Source: Peptococcaceae bacterium
GTDB taxonomy: Bacteria; Bacillota; Desulfotomaculia; Desulfotomaculales; Desulfocucumaceae
Assembly: GCA_023512435.1 (NCBI GenBank)
Contig: JAILZP010000022.1
Coordinates: 1 to 54,535, forward strand
DNA length: 54,535 nucleotides
Reading direction: 5' to 3'
Shown: piece by piece, positions 1 through 8,745 of the stretch
Numbering within the stretch: the stretch's first letter is position 1
Layout: the number at the start of each line of letters is the position of its first letter
Notes under the pieces: generated by a model
Seen by the model: only the letters and a program-made list of their open reading frames with translations
Databases searched by the model: none
Told to the model about the DNA's origin: nothing
Made by a program: the position numbers and the translations under genes

Positions 1-168
1 GTGCGGGTGGAGGTCACCTCCGCCGCGGGCGGCAAAACGGTGATGGAGTACAAGAACCTGCAGGTGGGCCCCCTGCCGCCGGATACCTTTAAACTGCCGC
101 CGGGCGTGGAAGTGACCGACCTCAACAAGATGATGGAGCGGCTTCCCTCCGGACCGGGGGGCCAGTGA
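1..168 (+). CDS. C-terminal end of a LolA-like lipoprotein-carrier family protein (partial)
   Basis: An open frame enters from the left edge and stops at a TGA at 166-168, giving 55 residues. The tail has a K-N-L-x-V stretch and then F-K-L-P-P-G-V-E-V-T-D-L. This resembles the last beta-strand and closing segment of outer-membrane lipoprotein-sorting (LolA/LolB-like) proteins, which Firmicutes also make, often as secreted or sporulation-linked lipoproteins. The N-terminus lies outside the window, so a signal peptide cannot be checked. The gap to the next gene holds a 7-bp hairpin (191-197 with 206-212) that lacks a T-run. The family assignment rests only on the C-terminal motif and is tentative. 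Confidence 0.5.
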   Translation: MRVEVTSAAGGKTVMEYKNLQVGPLPPDTFKLPPGVEVTDLNKMMERLPSGPGGQ

Positions 169-313
169 AGCGGCTTAAGGGGTCCATCGCGGCGGTTAAC
201 CCGGCAACCGCCCTGGAGAAAAAAACAGGGAGTACCGGGTCTACCTGGTTCGACAAACCTGAAGATCCATCCTGCATATAGTTGAATTAAAAATTATGAA
301 AGGGGATAGAAGA

Positions 314-1627
314 TTGAAACGTCGGATAGCGTCCATCACCCTGGTACTCTTTTTGGTTTGTTCCCTCTTTCCCGGACCGGTATCAGCCAGCAGCTACAAA
401 ATGGGGAAAAACCGTGCTTGCCTGGACAACGCATTTTCCAATTGGACCGCCATCGACTGGTATTACCCGGGAGGACTAAAAATAGCCCAAATCCTGGATT
501 ATAATTCTTTATGCATCCAGATGGATTACCAGATGAAAGACGGCGCATATGGCCGGGGCGAAAACCAGAAGGTGCAGATGACGGTGGCCAAATGGGATCC
601 GGCCACGTTCACGTGGACCAACATTAAAAGCACCGTCACGAAAAGCAGGGGCAGCGACTTTTGGGGTACCTACAACGTGGAGGATGTCCTTTCCGTTAAG
701 GAGTCCAACGGAGCTTTGACCAATATGTGGGACAGCACCAAGCCGGTAGCCAGGTACCGGGTAACCGCCTTTGCGTCCTCCGGAGGCAGCGTTTCCGAGG
801 CCAAGCGTGAATTCTGGTTTGCCAGAAGGCCCGCCAATACCTCCAATGGTTATCAGGCTGCACCCAGGTGGATTGCCACCAGGCTGCAGAGGTCCGACTA
901 TTACCACTCCGCGGCGTCTGCCTGGCAGGGTATCAAGGACACGCCCACCTCCAGTTCCACTCAGGCAGGTCTCAACGTGGTCCTCGACTATAGCAAGGGC
1001 TTCGTGGTGGGGTCAACTCCTGAACTGATCTCGGATTATGGCTTGGCTACCATGGAGGTATTAAACATTGTCCACTACAACAGTCAAATTCTCGGACACG
1101 TTCTTGACGTCATGGGCCCGGTCTACCAGTGCCTCTCCTATGTACAAACGGCCCGGGATCTTTTAGGGAGCGGGATCAACAATGCCATTGTGTCAGCAAC
1201 ATACGCCGATATCACCAAACTTGCCGCGGCAAGAGCCGGTGACGTCAAGGGCCAACTGGATACATTGGCCGCCGCCCTGCAGGGGGAAGCCATCGCTCTG
1301 CAAAATCATGTTTACTCTAACGGTACTAAAGAAAATTGGATTGCCTGGCTGCAGTATGAATATGCCTGTCTAACTAAAGCCATAACCACTGTGGGGCAGA
1401 GCACCGCGAGTATTGAGAGCTACTGCAACAACCAGGTCTCTTATTACCAGAGCTTTCCTTTTGTCAACTCAGGACTAATCCAAAGCCATAACACCGTTAA
1501 GACAAATCTGACCAAGTATTTGAACAGCATCCACAGACAACTGCTTTTTGACCAGACTATAATTGCTGAGCAGATTAGAGCGGCCAACCAGACCCCCAAT
1601 CCCAATGCGATAAGACCAGCCAACTGA
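314..1627 (+). CDS. Secreted protein of unknown function
   Basis: The start is placed at the TTG at 314. An AAAGGGG box at 299-305 lies 8 nt upstream of it, whereas the in-frame ATG at 296 has no such box. The product is 437 residues and begins M-K-R-R-I-A-S followed by a hydrophobic core and an alanine-containing cleavage region (V-S-A-S-S), a typical Sec signal peptide. No anchor follows, so release or wall association is likely. The mature part is rich in Trp, Tyr, Ser and Asn. The first half looks beta-rich and the second half helical. I recognise no domain. A strong hairpin terminator follows the stop, so it is probably a single-gene transcript. Confidence 0.75.
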   Translation: MKRRIASITLVLFLVCSLFPGPVSASSYKMGKNRACLDNAFSNWTAIDWYYPGGLKIAQILDYNSLCIQMDYQMKDGAYGRGENQKVQMTVAKWDPATFTWTNIKSTVTKSRGSDFWGTYNVEDVLSVKESNGALTNMWDSTKPVARYRVTAFASSGGSVSEAKREFWFARRPANTSNGYQAAPRWIATRLQRSDYYHSAASAWQGIKDTPTSSSTQAGLNVVLDYSKGFVVGSTPELISDYGLATMEVLNIVHYNSQILGHVLDVMGPVYQCLSYVQTARDLLGSGINNAIVSATYADITKLAAARAGDVKGQLDTLAAALQGEAIALQNHVYSNGTKENWIAWLQYEYACLTKAITTVGQSTASIESYCNNQVSYYQSFPFVNSGLIQSHNTVKTNLTKYLNSIHRQLLFDQTIIAEQIRAANQTPNPNAIRPAN

Positions 1628-1657
1628 TCTCTTATCCGATAGCTAACCGCCGCCAAG

Positions 1658-1707
1658 AGGGAGTGTCGCAAAAACTGTTTTTTATCAGTTAACGGCGCTC
1701 CCTTTTT
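1658..1707 (+). terminator. Intrinsic terminator after the secreted-protein gene
   Basis: The 11-bp arms at 1658-1668 and 1693-1703 pair with two G-U wobbles, and a second small stem (AACTG/CAGTT) lies inside the loop. A run of five T follows directly at 1703-1707. It lies between convergent genes. Confidence 0.8.
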
Positions 1708-1837
1708 ATGTAATAATGCATAATGTTCGCAGGAAAGTAACCCCTAGTTCTTCGAGTCCATATACTAACGGGCGGAAAGTCCCTGCCCCTTTACCGGAAC
1801 AGCCTTTTCCCGCCCCGGTTCAGAATGAATTATTTGC

Positions 1838-3934
1838 TCAGCATTCTCCTTTTAAAATCCCTTTTAGGTCATTTTCCACCTGCCGGGCGTCGTAGCGGCT
1901 GCCGATCTGCAGAAAAAGGTGCCTGCTCTGTGTCAGGTACCGTTTAGATACTGCCTTGTCTCCACGCCGTAAGGCCATTAAACCGTCGATCCGGGCTTGC
2001 CAGGCCGGTACCCACCGATCAATCGGATCGGCCTTTTCGGCAGCCCGCCGCTGGCAGACCTCCGCCGCGCCGGTTCGTCCCAGTTTGAGCAAGGCTACAG
2101 CCCGGTGGCTGTAAAAAAACGCCTCGAAAGCGCCCCATTCACGAACCCTGGCCAGGCGCACTCCCACTCCTGCCCAGCGGGCTGCCTCTTTGAACAGGCC
2201 AGCCGCCAGCATTTCCTCCGCTACACAGCGGATGGTGCACGCGATCATGGGACCAGGCAACCTTAATATGCGCGCCCGCAACCATCCCTCCACCCCGGGC
2301 AAAAGGGACCGTCGCCCCTCCGCCGCGGCAAACAACTGGTTTAAATAGATGAAGGGTTCCGGGTTGTATTTGCCCATTTCCGGTTTGAGAAATTCGTCCA
2401 TTTCCTCGGGTTTGTCCTGGTAGTGGAGAAGGACGATCATCATGGAGCGTGTCATACACTCGCCAACCTTGATCATCAGCGAAGGGAAGGCGGTCATCCT
2501 GCAGAGCGCCAGAGCTTCGCGCAGGAAGGATTCTGCTTTTGCCAGATCGCCGATTATGTAGGAAAGGATACCCCGCTGGAAAATAATCCAGAGCATTTCC
2601 CAGGGAGTGCTCATGTACGGCACGTTCTGGATGGCACGGTCAAAAGCTGCCTGCGCTTCAGCCAGGCAATATTTCTCGCGCTGTGACATGGCCAGCAGGG
2701 TTGCCAGGCGTGCTTCCGCTTCCCGATCGCCAATGGCAGTGACCAGGGTCAGGCCTTCTTCGGCCAGTGCAACAGCCCTGCTGTTCAGGCCCACTACCCA
2801 GCAGGCCTGTGACCCCAATTGCAGGGCACGTCCCAGATCCGAGGGGGGGCCGTTGACACGGTAATATTCCAGGGCTTGCTCAATATAGCGAAGCCCTTTT
2901 TCGCGCAACGAGCTGTCCATTTTGGGAGTCAAAGGAATGGAGAGCCAGATCAGCGTTTCCCCCAGGATGAGGCGGGCCCTGGCTGCCAGACCGCTAAAGC
3001 GTTCGTAGAAGGAGAGGGTCTTTTCCAGTAATTTGATCCCGTCCGCCGTTTCCCCAAGCAAGGCTAACGCCTCGCCGGAGACCAGGAGCAACCGGGCATT
3101 GCGCAGCGGGTCTGGGGACAGTTTGTTCCCGTCGGATAAAAAACGAAAGCTGCTCTGCGCGCGTCCTTTGGTATTTCTCTGCTGAGATATTTCCGTCCGC
3201 TTCTTGACCGCAGGGGATAGTTCATGCAGCAGGCGCCTGGTGGACTCGCCCGGAACTATGCCCAGCTCTTTTTCCAGCACCTGACGGCACTGTTCATACT
3301 GCTCCACGACCCGGGCCGGCTCTCCTAGATTAGCATAGATGCGCATCAGTGACTGGTGTGCCGCTTCATCCAGTGGATCTACAGCCAACCACCGGGAAGC
3401 GTAGGAAGCGGCAGCTTCGTGAAGGTTCAGCTCGACCAGTCGCTCCACCAGTGAACGTAGTACGGCAAGGTGTAAATCGGCAAGACGACGGCGTTCAGGG
3501 AGACACCATTCTACGTCCAGGTCCTCCAGGAATTCCCCCCGGTAGAGATAAGCAGCCACCATCAAGTTCTCGACCTCGGGCGTGTCTTTTTCCAAGCCAG
3601 CCCAAGCCTTTTCCTCAAACTCATGGACATCGAGTTGGCAGTCAGGGTGGTGAGAAATCCTTACTATATCGCGTCTCACTTCCAGAAGTTCATAGCGTGC
3701 ATTCGCACCGGCAAGGGCCCGGCGCAATAAGTGAAGGGCTGTCCTTAAGTTTCCCGCTGCCCGTTCTTCGCAGGTATCTCCCCAGAGCATACCGCGCAGT
3801 AGCTCACGCCGAACCCAGCGGCCCTGCTGCCAGAACAGGTAGGCCGCCAGGGCACGTACCTTGGCAGTAGGAAGGCTAACCTCTCTATGCAGCGTGTAAA
3901 TTTCGAAGCGACCGAGCATCTGCACCTGAATCAT
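1838..3934 (-). CDS. BTAD/TPR transcriptional regulator (SARP/AfsR-like architecture)
   Basis: The start is taken as the ATG at 3934. A GAGGAG box (3948-3943) is 8 nt from it, while it directly abuts the in-frame GTG at 3943. The product is 698 residues. Residues 1-90 look like an OmpR-type winged-helix DNA-binding domain (M-I-Q-V-Q-M-L-G-R-F-E-I, then the K-V-R-A-L-A-A-Y-L stretch). Residues about 95-245 match the bacterial transcriptional activator domain (D-P-L-D-E-A-A-H, R-I-Y-A-N-L-G). The rest is helical with TPR-like repeats such as A-L-x-L-x-G. No ATPase domain is present. Such proteins activate nearby genes in response to a ligand or partner, but here the gene stands alone, so the target is unknown. 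Confidence 0.75.
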   Translation of the reverse strand: MIQVQMLGRFEIYTLHREVSLPTAKVRALAAYLFWQQGRWVRRELLRGMLWGDTCEERAAGNLRTALHLLRRALAGANARYELLEVRRDIVRISHHPDCQLDVHEFEEKAWAGLEKDTPEVENLMVAAYLYRGEFLEDLDVEWCLPERRRLADLHLAVLRSLVERLVELNLHEAAASYASRWLAVDPLDEAAHQSLMRIYANLGEPARVVEQYEQCRQVLEKELGIVPGESTRRLLHELSPAVKKRTEISQQRNTKGRAQSSFRFLSDGNKLSPDPLRNARLLLVSGEALALLGETADGIKLLEKTLSFYERFSGLAARARLILGETLIWLSIPLTPKMDSSLREKGLRYIEQALEYYRVNGPPSDLGRALQLGSQACWVVGLNSRAVALAEEGLTLVTAIGDREAEARLATLLAMSQREKYCLAEAQAAFDRAIQNVPYMSTPWEMLWIIFQRGILSYIIGDLAKAESFLREALALCRMTAFPSLMIKVGECMTRSMMIVLLHYQDKPEEMDEFLKPEMGKYNPEPFIYLNQLFAAAEGRRSLLPGVEGWLRARILRLPGPMIACTIRCVAEEMLAAGLFKEAARWAGVGVRLARVREWGAFEAFFYSHRAVALLKLGRTGAAEVCQRRAAEKADPIDRWVPAWQARIDGLMALRRGDKAVSKRYLTQSRHLFLQIGSRYDARQVENDLKGILKGEC

Positions 3935-4640
3935 CCCCGTCACTCCTCGTAAGATATATCAGTTCCCTCAATGCAGAGCATCCATGAACACCATTTTTCG
4001 AGGGGGAATCGACCCTTGAAAACTGAAAATTAAATCATTTTGAGGTAGTTGTTTTTCTCCAAGATTTTTTTTCAACCAGTTAACCTCAATGTTAACTGGC
4101 AGATTTGTTTGGTCAGTTCCTCCTTTTCGGCTTCATACTGCTTTCTAATTTTTCCGCCTCACTTGCGCCGCGAGTAAACAGAACCAGTAAATTTTCAATC
4201 GCTTCTGCCTTCCAATCGCAAAGAAGCCTTTATCCATTCTAACACCTTTGACCACAGTCCTTTTTCCCACCAGCAACAGAGTTTCCTGGAAAAATTCTAG
4301 CTCTTCGCTTTGCTGCTAAATTTTTTGCACGATTTCCTAAGTCTCAACCCTTATAGTACTGGTCTTTTTATCATTATAGTTGTGTTTATCGATAATATTT
4401 GTCGAAAATTGTTTTTTAAATTTCGTTCTTTTTTAATATCGGCGGGAGCCCTCCAGTCAAACTCAAATTTGACACCTAACTCATAAACTTTCCCTGAATA
4501 TCAAGGGTTTCCGGGCACAGAAAAGTGACGTACCACTATTTATTGCCATTATTGAGTTGAAAGCGTCTTCAGTTTTTCACCCTAAACCCCCATGCCCATG
4601 AAGGGCACAATCCATAATGAAAATGTGGGGTTAATTTGTT
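3935..4640. other. AT-rich gene-poor spacer left of the IS110 element
   Basis: About 700 bases are much richer in A and T than the surrounding genes, with several T-runs and no convincing gene. On the minus strand, 4500-4351 is open for 49 codons, encoding a stretch with the order F-E-F-D-W-R-A-P-A-D-I-K-K-E. It has no start codon or ribosome binding site, so I treat it as a possible remnant only. The composition suggests horizontally acquired or decaying DNA. Confidence 0.5.
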
Positions 4641-6110
4641 TACTTTTTTTTCAACATCCTTCAACATAAAGATAAGCAGGACAGGAAGGTCAATATCTTT
4701 ATGGGCGCAAGACCCCGTTTCCTAAACTGATTACAGCCGCCTTGAGTACAATACGTTGTTGCCACGAGCACACCCATCAAATTTCAGATGGTCAGGCGGT
4801 TGTGCCCTGCTTGGAAAGGAAGGATGTTGTTGGATGCAATTCGTGTCTGTTGTGCCGGTCTGGACGTTCACCAGGCCAATGTCGTCGCCTGCATTTTAAA
4901 AGGACCGCTGGACCGTAAGCCAGAAAAGCAGATTCGGGAATTTTCCACCGTCTTATCAGGTTTGTTAGAGTTATCAGACTGGCTTTTTCAGCAAGGTTGT
5001 ACTGAAGTTGCCATGGAAAGTTCGGGTGTTTACTGGAAACCTGTGTATAACGTGCTGGAGGCTTCATGTAAGATCACCCTTGCTAATGCTGCCCACATCA
5101 AGAACCTGCCCGGACGCAAGACCGACATAAAGGATGCCCAGTGGATAGCTGAACTGCATCGCTGCGGCCTGATTAGCGGAAGTTTTATCGCCCCGCCGGA
5201 AATAAGGGAATTACGAGATTTGACCAGATACCGGAAAAAGCTAAAGGGATATGAAACTTCCGAGCGAAACCGAATCCTTAAAGTCCTGGAAGATGCCAAT
5301 ATAAAGATTTCTACATATATGTCTGACGTATTTGGTGTTTCCGGACGACTGATGCTCAACGCACTGGTAAACGGTGAAGTTATTGAACCCGAGCATTTGG
5401 CTGATTTGGCGAAAGGCAAACTGCGATCCAAAATACCGGAACTGACACAGGCCTTAAACGGCCGGGTTACCAGACATCATCGCAATATAATTCGCAAGTC
5501 CTTGAGCCACCTGACATTCCTGGAACGGTCCATAGCCGAACTGGAAGCCGATATGGAGCAATATTTTGCACCTTATCGTGAAGATTTGAATTTACTTGAA
5601 ACCATAGACGGTGTTGGCCCAAACGTATCCAAAGTTATCCTTGCTGAGTTGGGTACGGATATGTCAGTATTCCCATCCGATGCCCACGTATCTTCCTGGG
5701 TAGGTTTAAGCCCGGGAAACAATGAGAGTGCAGGTAAAAAAAACGGACTCGAACCACCAAAGGTAACAAAGCTCTGAAATCAGCTTTACTGGAAGCAGCT
5801 TGGGCTGCCAGCAAGACGCGGTCCTTTCTGGGCTCAAAATTTTGGTCGTTAGCCGGACGAAAAGGTAAGAAAAAGGCTGCTGTCGCCATTGCTCATAAAA
5901 TCCTCGTAATTTCTTACCATGTCTTGAAAACCAAGCTACCTTACCATGACTTGGGAGCTGATTTCCTAGAAAAGCGCAAATCGTTTTCCAAAGAACAATC
6001 AATGATCCGCCGTCTTGAAAGATTGGGCTACACCGTTATTGCTAACCAAAGCACAGCTGTTTCTCATTAATAAGTTTTTCCCAGCGTTTTCCAGGGGCTG
6101 GCTGTTTGTT
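4641..6110 (+). mobile_element. IS110-family insertion element, ends not determined
   Basis: The element is defined by its transposase. IS110 elements lack clear terminal inverted repeats, so the borders given are approximate. The stretch of about 180 nt before the transposase start (4641-4823) is non-coding. In the IS110 subgroup this is where the structured guide (bridge) RNA lies, so it is the natural place to look for one. No second copy is present in the window. Confidence 0.6.
4824..6070 (+). pseudogene. IS110-family transposase, interrupted by a -1 frameshift at an A8 run
   Basis: The start is placed at the ATG at 4824, just after a GGAAAGGAAGG stretch; an upstream ATG at 4788 is also in frame. 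The N-terminal RuvC-like DEDD residues are visible as D14 (G-L-D-V-H), E65 (M-E-S-S-G-V-Y-W) and D101/D104 (K-T-D-I-K-D-A). A Tnp domain follows (T-I-D-G-V-G-P-N-V) with the catalytic-type serine S302 in N-N-E-S-A-G-K-K. The frame closes at 5777. Shifting -1 at the A8 run (5736-5743) restores the conserved K-R-T-R-T-T-K-G-N-K continuation to a TAA at 6068-6070, about 415 residues in total, normal for the family. This is either a 1-bp mutation or slippage-dependent expression. Confidence 0.8.
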
Positions 6111-6184
6111 AGTTCCCGGGCATTCTGTTGTTTAAATACTCCTCCGTTCCTTACTTATTGGGCTTCATTTTCTCATCAATCATA

Positions 6185-6232
6185 CTGACATTTTTACAGA
6201 TGGATTTCACCCTGACAATATCACAGATGGAT
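6185..6232. repeat. Two imperfect 21-bp direct repeats, 27 bp apart
   Basis: The copies at 6185-6205 and 6212-6232 both start CTGACA and end CAGATGGAT, with 18 of 21 positions identical. They lie just upstream of the ylxM promoter. Multiple subterminal repeats beginning TGACA are seen at the ends of IS21-like elements, so this may be a leftover transposon end. An operator is the alternative. Confidence 0.5.
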
Positions 6233-6252
6233 CACATATTAGACATCTTGAC

Positions 6253-6281
6253 TTGACAGCGGGGCGGGCTTTCATTAAAAT
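6253..6281 (+). promoter_or_regulatory. Sigma-A-type promoter for the ylxM-ffh operon
   Basis: TTGACA at 6253-6258, a 17-bp spacer, and TAAAAT at 6276-6281. The predicted start point near 6288 lies after the upstream ATG at 6284, which supports the ylxM start at 6326. Confidence 0.75.
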
Positions 6282-6325
6282 CATTGTGTCAAGTGTTTTT
6301 CCTTGGCAGACCGGGGAGGCCTGTG

Positions 6326-6664
6326 ATGGAAAAGCTGACAGAAATCAACCTGCTCTATGATTTTTACGGGCAGCTGCTTACCGAGAGGCAAAGGAAGTTC
6401 ATCGAGCTGCATTACTGCCACGACCTTTCCCTGGGGGAGATATCCGAGCAGTTCGGGGTCAGCCGGCAGTCGGTTTTCGATACCCTGAAACGGTCCGAAC
6501 AGGCCCTTTACCGTTTTGAAGAGAAGCTGGGTCTGGTGGGAAAGTCCCTGGCCCAGAGGGAGCAGCTGGCCAGGGCCGTGGCTCTCCTGGAGGACGGCAG
6601 CGGGCCGGACATCGTGAATGCGAAAAAGATTTTGTTCCAGTTGATCAAGGCGGAGGAAAGCTAG
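6326..6664 (+). CDS. ylxM: YlxM-family helix-turn-helix protein (UPF0122)
   Basis: The ATG at 6326 is preferred over the in-frame ATG at 6284, because GGGGAGG at 6313-6319 is 6 nt upstream and the likely promoter would exclude the earlier codon. The product is 112 residues. It carries the family N-terminus (L-L-Y-D-F-Y-G-Q-L-L-T-E-R-Q) and a sigma-70 region-4-like helix-turn-helix (S-L-G-E-I-S-E-Q-F-G-V-S-R-Q-S-V). YlxM is conserved next to ffh and is thought to assist the signal recognition particle in some Firmicutes. Its stop codon lies in the ribosome binding site of ffh, so the two are probably translationally coupled. Confidence 0.9.
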   Translation: MEKLTEINLLYDFYGQLLTERQRKFIELHYCHDLSLGEISEQFGVSRQSVFDTLKRSEQALYRFEEKLGLVGKSLAQREQLARAVALLEDGSGPDIVNAKKILFQLIKAEES

Positions 6665-6675
6665 GAGGTGGAGGC

Positions 6676-8049
6676 GTGGTGTTTTCCGGGCTGGCTGAGA
6701 AGCTCCAGGAGACCTTTCGCAAATTGAGGGGCAAGGGCCGTCTGACCGAGGCCGACGTGGACGAGGCGCTCAAGGAGGTCAGGCGGGCGCTGCTTGACGC
6801 CGACGTTAACTTCAGGGTGGTCAAGGACTTCCAGGCCAGGGTCAGGGAGAGGGCCGTGGGATCGGACGTTCTGGCCAGCCTTACGCCGGCGCAGCAGGTT
6901 GTAAAAATTGTTCACGACGAACTGGCCGCCCTGATGGGCGGGACCCAGAGCAAAATAAACCTGGCCTCCAAGCCGCCCACCGTGGTTATGATGGTGGGCC
7001 TGCACGGGGCCGGGAAGACCACCACCTCGGCCAAGCTGGCCAACCTGATGAGAAAGCAGGGCCGCCGGCCGCTGCTGGTGGCCGCCGACGTGTACCGGCC
7101 GGCGGCCATCAAGCAGCTTCAGGTGCTGGGCCGGCAGCTGGATATGCCGGTGTTCAGCATGGGCGACGGCGCCAGCCCGGTGGATATTGTCAGGGCCGCC
7201 CGGGAGTACGCGGTTTCCAACGGCCGGGACATGGTCATAATAGATACCGCGGGGCGGCTGCACGTGGACGAGGATCTGATGGCCGAGCTGGAAGCGGTCA
7301 AGAAGGCTGTTCACCCCCACGAGATATTGCTGGTGGTGGACGCCATGACCGGCCAGGTGGCGGTGGAGGTGGCCGAATCCTTCAACGGCAGGCTGGGGCT
7401 GGACGGGGTGGTCCTCACCAAGCTGGACGGCGATACCAGGGGCGGCGCGGCCCTTTCGGTGAAGGCCGTGACCGGCTGTCCGGTGAAGTTCGTGGGAACC
7501 GGTGAAAAGCTGGATGCCCTGGAATCCTTTCACCCGGACAGGATGGCGGACAGGATCCTGGGCATGGGCGACGTGCTGACCCTGATTGAGAAGGCCCAGG
7601 CCAGTTTTGACGCCGAAAGGGTGGAAAAGCTCAATAAAAAAATACGCAGCATGGAATTCACCCTGGAGGATTTTCTGCAGCAGATCCAGGAGGTCAAGAA
7701 ACTGGGGCCGATACAGCAGCTGCTGGGCATGATCCCCGGGCTGGGAAGCGCGAAGAAACTGAAGCAGATAGGCGAGATAGACGAAAAAGAACTGGTTTAC
7801 GTGGAGGCCATAATCAAGTCCATGACCCCCTGGGAGCGCAGCCACCCGCATGAAATCAACGGCAGCCGGCGCAAGCGCATAGCCAGGGGGAGCGGCACCA
7901 CGGTACAGGATGTCAACCGCCTGATCAAGCAGTTTGAACAGACCAAAAAAATGATGAAACAGTTCAGCGAGATGGAGAAAAGCATTAAAAAGAGCGGCCG
8001 GAAGGGGATCAACCCGTTCCCGCAGATGGGCAAAAGAGATCTGTTTTGA
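6676..8049 (+). CDS. ffh: Signal recognition particle protein Ffh (SRP54)
   Basis: GTG start at 6676 with AGGAGG at 6663-6668. The product is 457 residues, normal for bacterial Ffh. The order is an N-terminal helical N domain, a GTPase G domain with G1 (G-L-H-G-A-G-K-T-T), G3 (D-T-A-G-R) and G4 (T-K-L-D-G), and a C-terminal M domain with methionine-rich helices and the S-R-R-K-R-I-A-R-G-S-G RNA-binding motif. It binds 4.5S/6S SRP RNA and delivers nascent membrane proteins to FtsY. The ylxM-ffh-rpsP order is the classical Firmicute arrangement. The gap after it carries heptamer-type repeats before the rpsP ribosome binding site. Confidence 0.97.
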   Translation: MVFSGLAEKLQETFRKLRGKGRLTEADVDEALKEVRRALLDADVNFRVVKDFQARVRERAVGSDVLASLTPAQQVVKIVHDELAALMGGTQSKINLASKPPTVVMMVGLHGAGKTTTSAKLANLMRKQGRRPLLVAADVYRPAAIKQLQVLGRQLDMPVFSMGDGASPVDIVRAAREYAVSNGRDMVIIDTAGRLHVDEDLMAELEAVKKAVHPHEILLVVDAMTGQVAVEVAESFNGRLGLDGVVLTKLDGDTRGGAALSVKAVTGCPVKFVGTGEKLDALESFHPDRMADRILGMGDVLTLIEKAQASFDAERVEKLNKKIRSMEFTLEDFLQQIQEVKKLGPIQQLLGMIPGLGSAKKLKQIGEIDEKELVYVEAIIKSMTPWERSHPHEINGSRRKRIARGSGTTVQDVNRLIKQFEQTKKMMKQFSEMEKSIKKSGRKGINPFPQMGKRDLF

Positions 8050-8063
8050 CATAGCTCTATGCA

Positions 8064-8150
8064 ATAAGCTATAAGCTCGGGGCATATGCTGTAGGCCATG
8101 GGCGGGAAAAAAGAGTTCCAAAGCTTATAGCCTGCCGCTTACAGCTGATA
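8064..8150. repeat. Degenerate AGCTATA-type heptamer repeats between ffh and rpsP
   Basis: Two exact ATAAGCT heptamers (8064-8070, 8071-8077) and scattered related words (AGCTTATAGCC near 8121, CTTACAGCTGATAA near 8137) fill the gap. They resemble the larger array at 14164-14253. Confidence 0.55.
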
Positions 8151-8168
8151 AGGAGGTGAAGAAAGAAG

Positions 8169-8435
8169 TTGGCAGTCAAGATCAGACTCAGAAGGATGGG
8201 AGCCAAAAAGAAACCCTTTTACCGCATCGTGGTGGCTGATTCCCGCTCACCCCGGGACGGCCGGTTCATAGAGGAGATCGGCTATTACGACCCGCTCAAG
8301 AACCCGGCTGAAATCAGAATAGACCAGGACAAGGCCATGGACTGGCTGAAAAAGGGCGCCCAGTTGACTGATACCGCCCGGGCCTTGTTCAACAAGGCCG
8401 GAGTGCTTGCCAAACCCGCCGGTGAGAGCCGGTAA
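8169..8435 (+). CDS. rpsP: 30S ribosomal protein S16
   Basis: TTG start at 8169, with AAGGAGGTGA about 9 nt upstream. The 88 residues open with [23 protein letters not shown], the S16 signature, followed by S-P-R-D-G-R-F-I-E and Y-Y-D-P. S16 is an assembly protein of the 30S body that binds 16S rRNA. It sits in its usual place between ffh and the KH-domain gene and is probably co-transcribed with both. Confidence 0.97.
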   Translation: MAVKIRLRRMGAKKKPFYRIVVADSRSPRDGRFIEEIGYYDPLKNPAEIRIDQDKAMDWLKKGAQLTDTARALFNKAGVLAKPAGESR

Positions 8436-8513
8436 GTTCTCTGTAACAGGAAGTGTCCGATAACGGACCGGGGTCGTCCAAAAAGCTCCGGATGCAAGGG
8501 GAGGTCCTGTCCC

Positions 8514-8741
8514 GTGAAAGAACTGGTAGAGTTTTTGGCCAAAGCCCTGGTGGATAATCCGGACAGGGTCAGGGTCAACATGATTGAAAAAGAAAAATCC
8601 TGCATTATTGAACTCAGGGTGGATCCGGAAGACATGGGCAAGGTTATCGGCAAACAGGGCCGTATCGCCAGGGCCATTCGCACCGTGGTCAAGGCGGCAG
8701 CCACCAAGTCCAACAAAAAGGTGGTTGTGGACATAGTATAG
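8514..8741 (+). CDS. khpA: KH-domain RNA-binding protein KhpA
   Basis: GTG start at 8514 after a GGGGAGG box. The product is 75 residues with a single type-II KH fold. The G-x-x-G loop appears as V-I-G-K-Q-G-R-I-A, and the C-terminus V-V-V-D-I-V is typical of the YlqC/KhpA family. KhpA pairs with KhpB (Jag) in Firmicutes as a small-RNA-binding dimer that affects cell division and wall synthesis. Position between rpsP and rimM is conserved. A perfect 9-bp GC hairpin lacking a T-run follows the stop and may modulate read-through or RNA processing. Confidence 0.93.
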   Translation: MKELVEFLAKALVDNPDRVRVNMIEKEKSCIIELRVDPEDMGKVIGKQGRIARAIRTVVKAAATKSNKKVVVDIV

Positions 8742-8745
8742 GGAC

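Noticed and set aside
296-313. ATG at 296 as the start of the secreted protein
   Set aside because: The AAAGGGG box lies immediately after this codon and at proper spacing for the TTG at 314.
4351-4500. 49-codon minus-strand frame in the AT-rich spacer
   Set aside because: There is no start codon or binding site. The peptide could be a gene remnant, but I cannot name a family.
4524-4537. AGTGACGTACCACT, whose reverse complement resembles the first ten bases of the GntR operators
   Set aside because: Similarity stops after AGTGGTACGT, no promoter or gene is next to it, and it lies in AT-rich mobile DNA. Probably chance.
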